A stretch of 64,000 bases of DNA, from assembly GCA_037447655.1 (NCBI GenBank), contig JBBHKE010000801.1:110794-174793 (forward strand), given 5' to 3'. Made by a program: the position numbers and the translations under genes. The number at the start of each line of letters is the position of its first letter. The stretch's first letter is position 1. Source of the DNA: Zygnema cylindricum. Lineage: Eukaryota; Streptophyta; Zygnematophyceae; Zygnematales; Zygnemataceae. Below the pieces are notes generated by a model that saw nothing but the letters and a program-made list of their open reading frames with translations, was not told the DNA's origin and ran no database searches. This document shows positions 61,001-64,000 of this stretch, piece after piece.

Positions 61001-63933
61001 CAAAAGAAGCCGGAGCATCCTTATCTGTGGAGACATGTCCACACTATTTGAGTTTTACCGCGGAGCAAATCAAGGATGGCCAGACACAGTACAAATGCGC
61101 ACCTCCCATTCGCTCAGAAACGAACCAAGCAATTTTGTGGAGGGCAGTTAAGGTACCAAGGACATTGAGATAATTCAAGGCGTAGTGAAAAGGGACAGAA
61201 ATGGCAATGCACGTGTTTTGTCAACTGCATTTTTCCATTGTAGATTATTTACGCTAATTGTGAACTTCCTTAAATTGATTGTGCAATGTATTTCATAATT
61301 GTGAACTAATATTATCCAACTGTCAATACCGAATTTTATGCTCATTTTTTTTTTTACCGGACATGAATTAATTGGGACTGCACGTTATCTGAGAACCTCA
61401 TACAAGAAATGTGTTTTTTGCATTGTTGCGGAAACTGAGGCTTTCTGCAATCAACGGTGTACACAGTTCATATATGTTAAAGTGAAAGAAATGCCAGTAT
61501 CAACGCGAAGTTAGAAGGAATGATGCTATTGAGGATTGACATGGTGACATGCTATCCCCTCCATTATATAACACTGCTATTGATTTTGGGTAAAGAAAAC
61601 ATGCTATTGAACTGGTATCGTTACCATTTCTACGATGGTGTAATCATCTGAATGGGTGAGGTTGTTGGTGAGAGGAAGGAAAGAACGGAAGCGTACAAGT
61701 TTCAATGTGATATTCTACTAAGAGAAATTTCGAGCGCCTTGTTTCATGTATGAACAGGAAGGGCAAATTGACACCTTGGCCTCCGACCACTCTCCAGCTC
61801 CTCCTGGATTAAAGAAATTAGAGGAGGGAGACTTTCTCAAAGCATGGGGAGGCATTTCGGGAATTCAGGTGACTTTACTTTTGCTAGACGGGGCTTGAAG
61901 AAAGCATGGGAATCTCAAGTAATACGGAAACATTTACCAAAAAAATCAGAATTCTCTGATTCAGTTAGTGGCGTATCTTTGCATGTAGGGATCATTTGTT
62001 AAGGGTGGCCTGATATTTTAGTTCAGGTTCATAAGAAAAGCCAATGGAGTTCGAACTTGTAAAGAAGATGTGGTGGCTGAAGACGGGGAACATCAGGAAA
62101 TTACGTGAATTTCCTGATTAAGTTGGGATGGAGCTCAAATCTTTTCTTTAAAAGCATACACCATTCGGTTGCATAACAGATTCGATTACTTGACAAAATG
62201 TTTTCAAATTGGTTTCATTCTTTTTGTCAGCCGATTTCCTTTTCTATTCTGAATCTGGTGAATTGAGTTTGGAACTTTGTTAATGAGTAAGATACACTGT
62301 GAATCGCTTTAGCGTTGAAAAAATATTTAGTGTGGAGTTCATTTTAGTGTTATTAAGTCTAGTTTCTGTTGGAGCATTGTGGATGATTTTCAACTGCTTA
62401 ACAAATTAGTAGTGTTGTGTATTGGTAAGGAAACCGATATGGGCCTTTTTTCAGGTTGCCGATAATCGATATATTGGTACGATATATCGACATCGGTGTT
62501 ATCGCGGCGATAAGTAGCCGATAATATCGGTTACTTATCGGCGATAACACCGATATCGATAGCTATCAGCGATAACTGTACGGACCGTACAGATAAATGT
62601 ACGGCCAGTACACTCAACTGTACGTGTTATTCCCACGACGCGCCGCGGACCCCCTTCCCCCCGATTTCGATAAAAAAATCGCGATATTTCCTTTATTATT
62701 TATAATTTAAGGGGGTTTTACTTGGGTTCCACGCTCCCATACCCTTCCAGAATGTCCTTTTGAATTTTCAGAAGATGGTGGCAATAAATGGCGGCAGTCT
62801 GACAGATTTGTTCGTCTGCTCTGTTCGTCTGTTCGTCTGGTTTTCGAAAAAGTTTTATTTTTAAAGTTTACAAAGTAAATTTTTTTTTTCGTTTCGGTAC
62901 TATGGTTTTAGAACTATAAAGTATTGTTTTAAATTTGTCAACGTTTATGTGCTGCGCTGTCCGTAATAAATTTCAGTTAAACAGATACGGAACAGATTCT
63001 TATTCGTGGTATGCCATGCTATATAAAGTCAATAATATAATACAATATGTTATAAAGTACTATTGTATGCATACTATATTTTTTTTATGTTATCGCCGAT
63101 ATGGAATTTTGTTGGTCTCGGACCGATATATCGGCTCCTTTGACCGTTCGATAACTATCGGTATCGGTGTTATCACGATAAATTTTTTACCGATACACAA
63201 CACTACAAATTAGCATTAAGAAAAGAGAACCGGTATTATTAACGCTCGTCTATGTTCAGGGACCAGGAAAGCAGGCTCCAAATTAGTCTTATCGTCTCTA
63301 ACATTGATTCAATGTGTACATTTTAAGACTGTTGGATTGATAAGGATATATTCTGAAGGATTTATTCTGTTGGATGGGCAGTTCAACTTGCCTTCCACAT
63401 GGACTTTCGGTCGGAAGCATGACATCAGCATCAGCCAGCTGGCAGATTTATGGAGCAGGAAGCCTGCTGAGCTGGCAAGCCTTCACAATAAGGTTTGAAG
63501 TGTTCCCCATTTTCCACAAAACATAAGATGCGTGTGTTTTGTTTGTACTTTTATTTGTAGAGTTGTCCACTGTGGTGATGTCCATGTATTTCTAAGTATT
63601 CCATGTGTAGTCGTTTTCATTCCATTTGGTGTTCTGTGTGCTCTAACCCACCTGCATGTAATTAAAACTTAATTAGCGTAGGTTACGGTAAATCTGTAAA
63701 AGGGTAAGTGCATCAGCTTGTTCGGTTGCATCTCAGAAAGAGGAAGAATATCCATAAAAAGAAACTTTTCTTATTTACAAAACTTGTCTCGTAAACTATG
63801 AGACATTTCGTAATTTTGGTTGATTTGATTGCAGGGTTCCATTTCTGTCGGTAAAGATGCTGATTTTGTAGTTTGGGATCCTGAGGCCTCTTTTGTTGTC
63901 GATGAGAACTTCTCCATTTTCCACAAGCATAAG
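54866..63933 (+). CDS. ALN: Allantoinase, 14 exons visible, 3' end beyond the window
   Basis: Hydrolyses (S)-allantoin to allantoate in purine catabolism; the plant enzyme sits in the endoplasmic reticulum. Exons: 54866-54973, 55584-55680, 56254-56374, 56592-56665, 56906-56982, 57471-57507, 58247-58332, 58608-58667, 59802-59941, 60359-60482, 60997-61152, 61758-61868, 63382-63492, 63835-63933; 1401 nt, 467 residues, all phases agree. The N-terminus has a membrane segment ([17 protein letters not shown]), as in plant homologues. Metal ligands are all present: H110 and H112 (HVHMNEPG), K200 (VLGLK, carbamylated in the family), H236 (FVHSE), H297 (VVHLS), D370 (ASDHSP). Intron 5 uses a GC donor (AAG|GCAAGC). 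Exon 6 is only 37 nt. Introns 8 and 12 each contain a MITE. About 40 C-terminal residues are missing only because the window ends. The chosen ATG is supported by the membrane segment and in-phase splicing. Confidence 0.93.
57139..57253. repeat. Purine (GA/GGA) tract in allantoinase intron 5
   Basis: About 115 bp of nearly pure A/G (GGAGAAG, GGAAGAAGGG units) on the sense strand, upstream of the 37-nt exon 6. It is complementary in composition to the CT tract of intron 6. Confidence 0.85.
57918..58195. repeat. CT microsatellite in allantoinase intron 6
   Basis: About 280 bp of C/T-rich sequence including long uninterrupted (CT)n near 57958-58006, downstream of exon 6. Open frames across it (Leu/Ser/Pro-rich) are artefacts of the repeat. 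Confidence 0.9.
58846..59511. mobile_element. 666-bp MITE, TTA target site (copy 2), in allantoinase intron 8
   Basis: Terminal inverted repeats GGGTACTTTCCCATGTG and the complement of TACATGGGAAAGTGCCC. A perfect TTA duplication (58843-58845, 59512-59514). The interior shares TGACGTCGACG, GAGCGTGACGTCA and following sequence with 48381-48856. No coding capacity. TTA target sites are typical of PIF/Harbinger elements. Confidence 0.8.
60600..60778 (+). other. Short open frame in allantoinase intron 10
   Basis: An uninterrupted frame ([13 protein letters not shown].. to GLQTQKYKL, then stop) lies between exons 10 and 11. It has balanced composition but no family resemblance that I recognise and it is not needed for the allantoinase reading frame. 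It may be chance or a captured gene fragment. Confidence 0.25.
62410..63205. mobile_element. 796-bp hAT MITE in allantoinase intron 12
   Basis: Terminal inverted repeats TAGTGTTGTGTATTGGTAA and the complement of TTACCGATACACAACACTA. A perfect 8-bp target duplication CAAATTAG (62402-62409, 63206-63213). The subterminal zones contain many CGATA/ATCGAT/GCGATAA motifs. The right 110 bp (GTTGGTCTCGGACCGATATA onward) resembles the end of the hAT element at 45800-45934, so it is a non-autonomous relative of that family. No coding. Confidence 0.9.
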
Positions 63934-64000
63934 GTGGGTGTGCTTCTTAAGGTTCGTTTGGGTTTTTTCATAATTTTAATTGTAGAGATATTCCATGTTG

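Overview
The window is nuclear DNA from a streptophyte (land plant or close algal relative). The evidence is two intron-rich genes with plant-like proteins, a cytoplasmic poly(A)-binding protein on the minus strand (32661-38583) and a plant-type allantoinase on the plus strand (54866 to beyond the right edge), both set among plant-style Ty1/Copia, hAT and MITE elements. Two non-LTR retroelements of the type with a C-terminal restriction-like endonuclease are unusual for flowering plants and make a non-seed plant or streptophyte alga more likely; the species cannot be told from the sequence alone.

Layout. Positions 1-29325 are a pile of Copia-type LTR retrotransposons. An LTR fragment (1-604) is interrupted by element A (605-6918). 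Gag debris and element D (7350-12177) follow, then the gag end and 5' LTR of element B2 (12178-13964). Element C (14050-20498) is nearly intact, with 1049-bp LTRs about 98% identical and a perfect GAGTA target duplication. Element E (20667-29325) carries a nested non-coding LTR element F (23372-27365), which carries a solo LTR (24875-25941) with a perfect TGACG duplication. A dead non-LTR fragment (29331-31250) lies between this pile and the poly(A)-binding protein gene.

From 39745 to 49130 there is a repeat block: an inverted-repeat element, two direct copies of a ~2.1-kb repeat on either side of a hAT transposase gene, a ~175-bp tandem array, and a 476-bp MITE. A second non-LTR retroelement (49130-53710, minus) has a solo LTR near the end of its coding region. 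The allantoinase gene then runs to the right edge, with one MITE in intron 8 and one in intron 12.

How things fit together. The two host genes are unrelated: one acts in mRNA translation and stability, the other in ureide (purine nitrogen) breakdown in the endomembrane system. Most of the rest is transposon biology. The most unusual signals are shared by all the otherwise divergent Copia LTRs here: (i) a tRNA-like block with A-box and B-box motifs, antisense to the element; (ii) a long hairpin with a nearly invariant loop, CAGTGACTACRACAAG; (iii) a palindromic GTTATGGGCCCAC directly after the 5' LTR, where the primer-binding site should be, overlapping the start of gag. A separate point of interest is a 37-nt exon of the allantoinase gene bracketed by complementary purine and pyrimidine tracts and preceded by a GC-AG intron.
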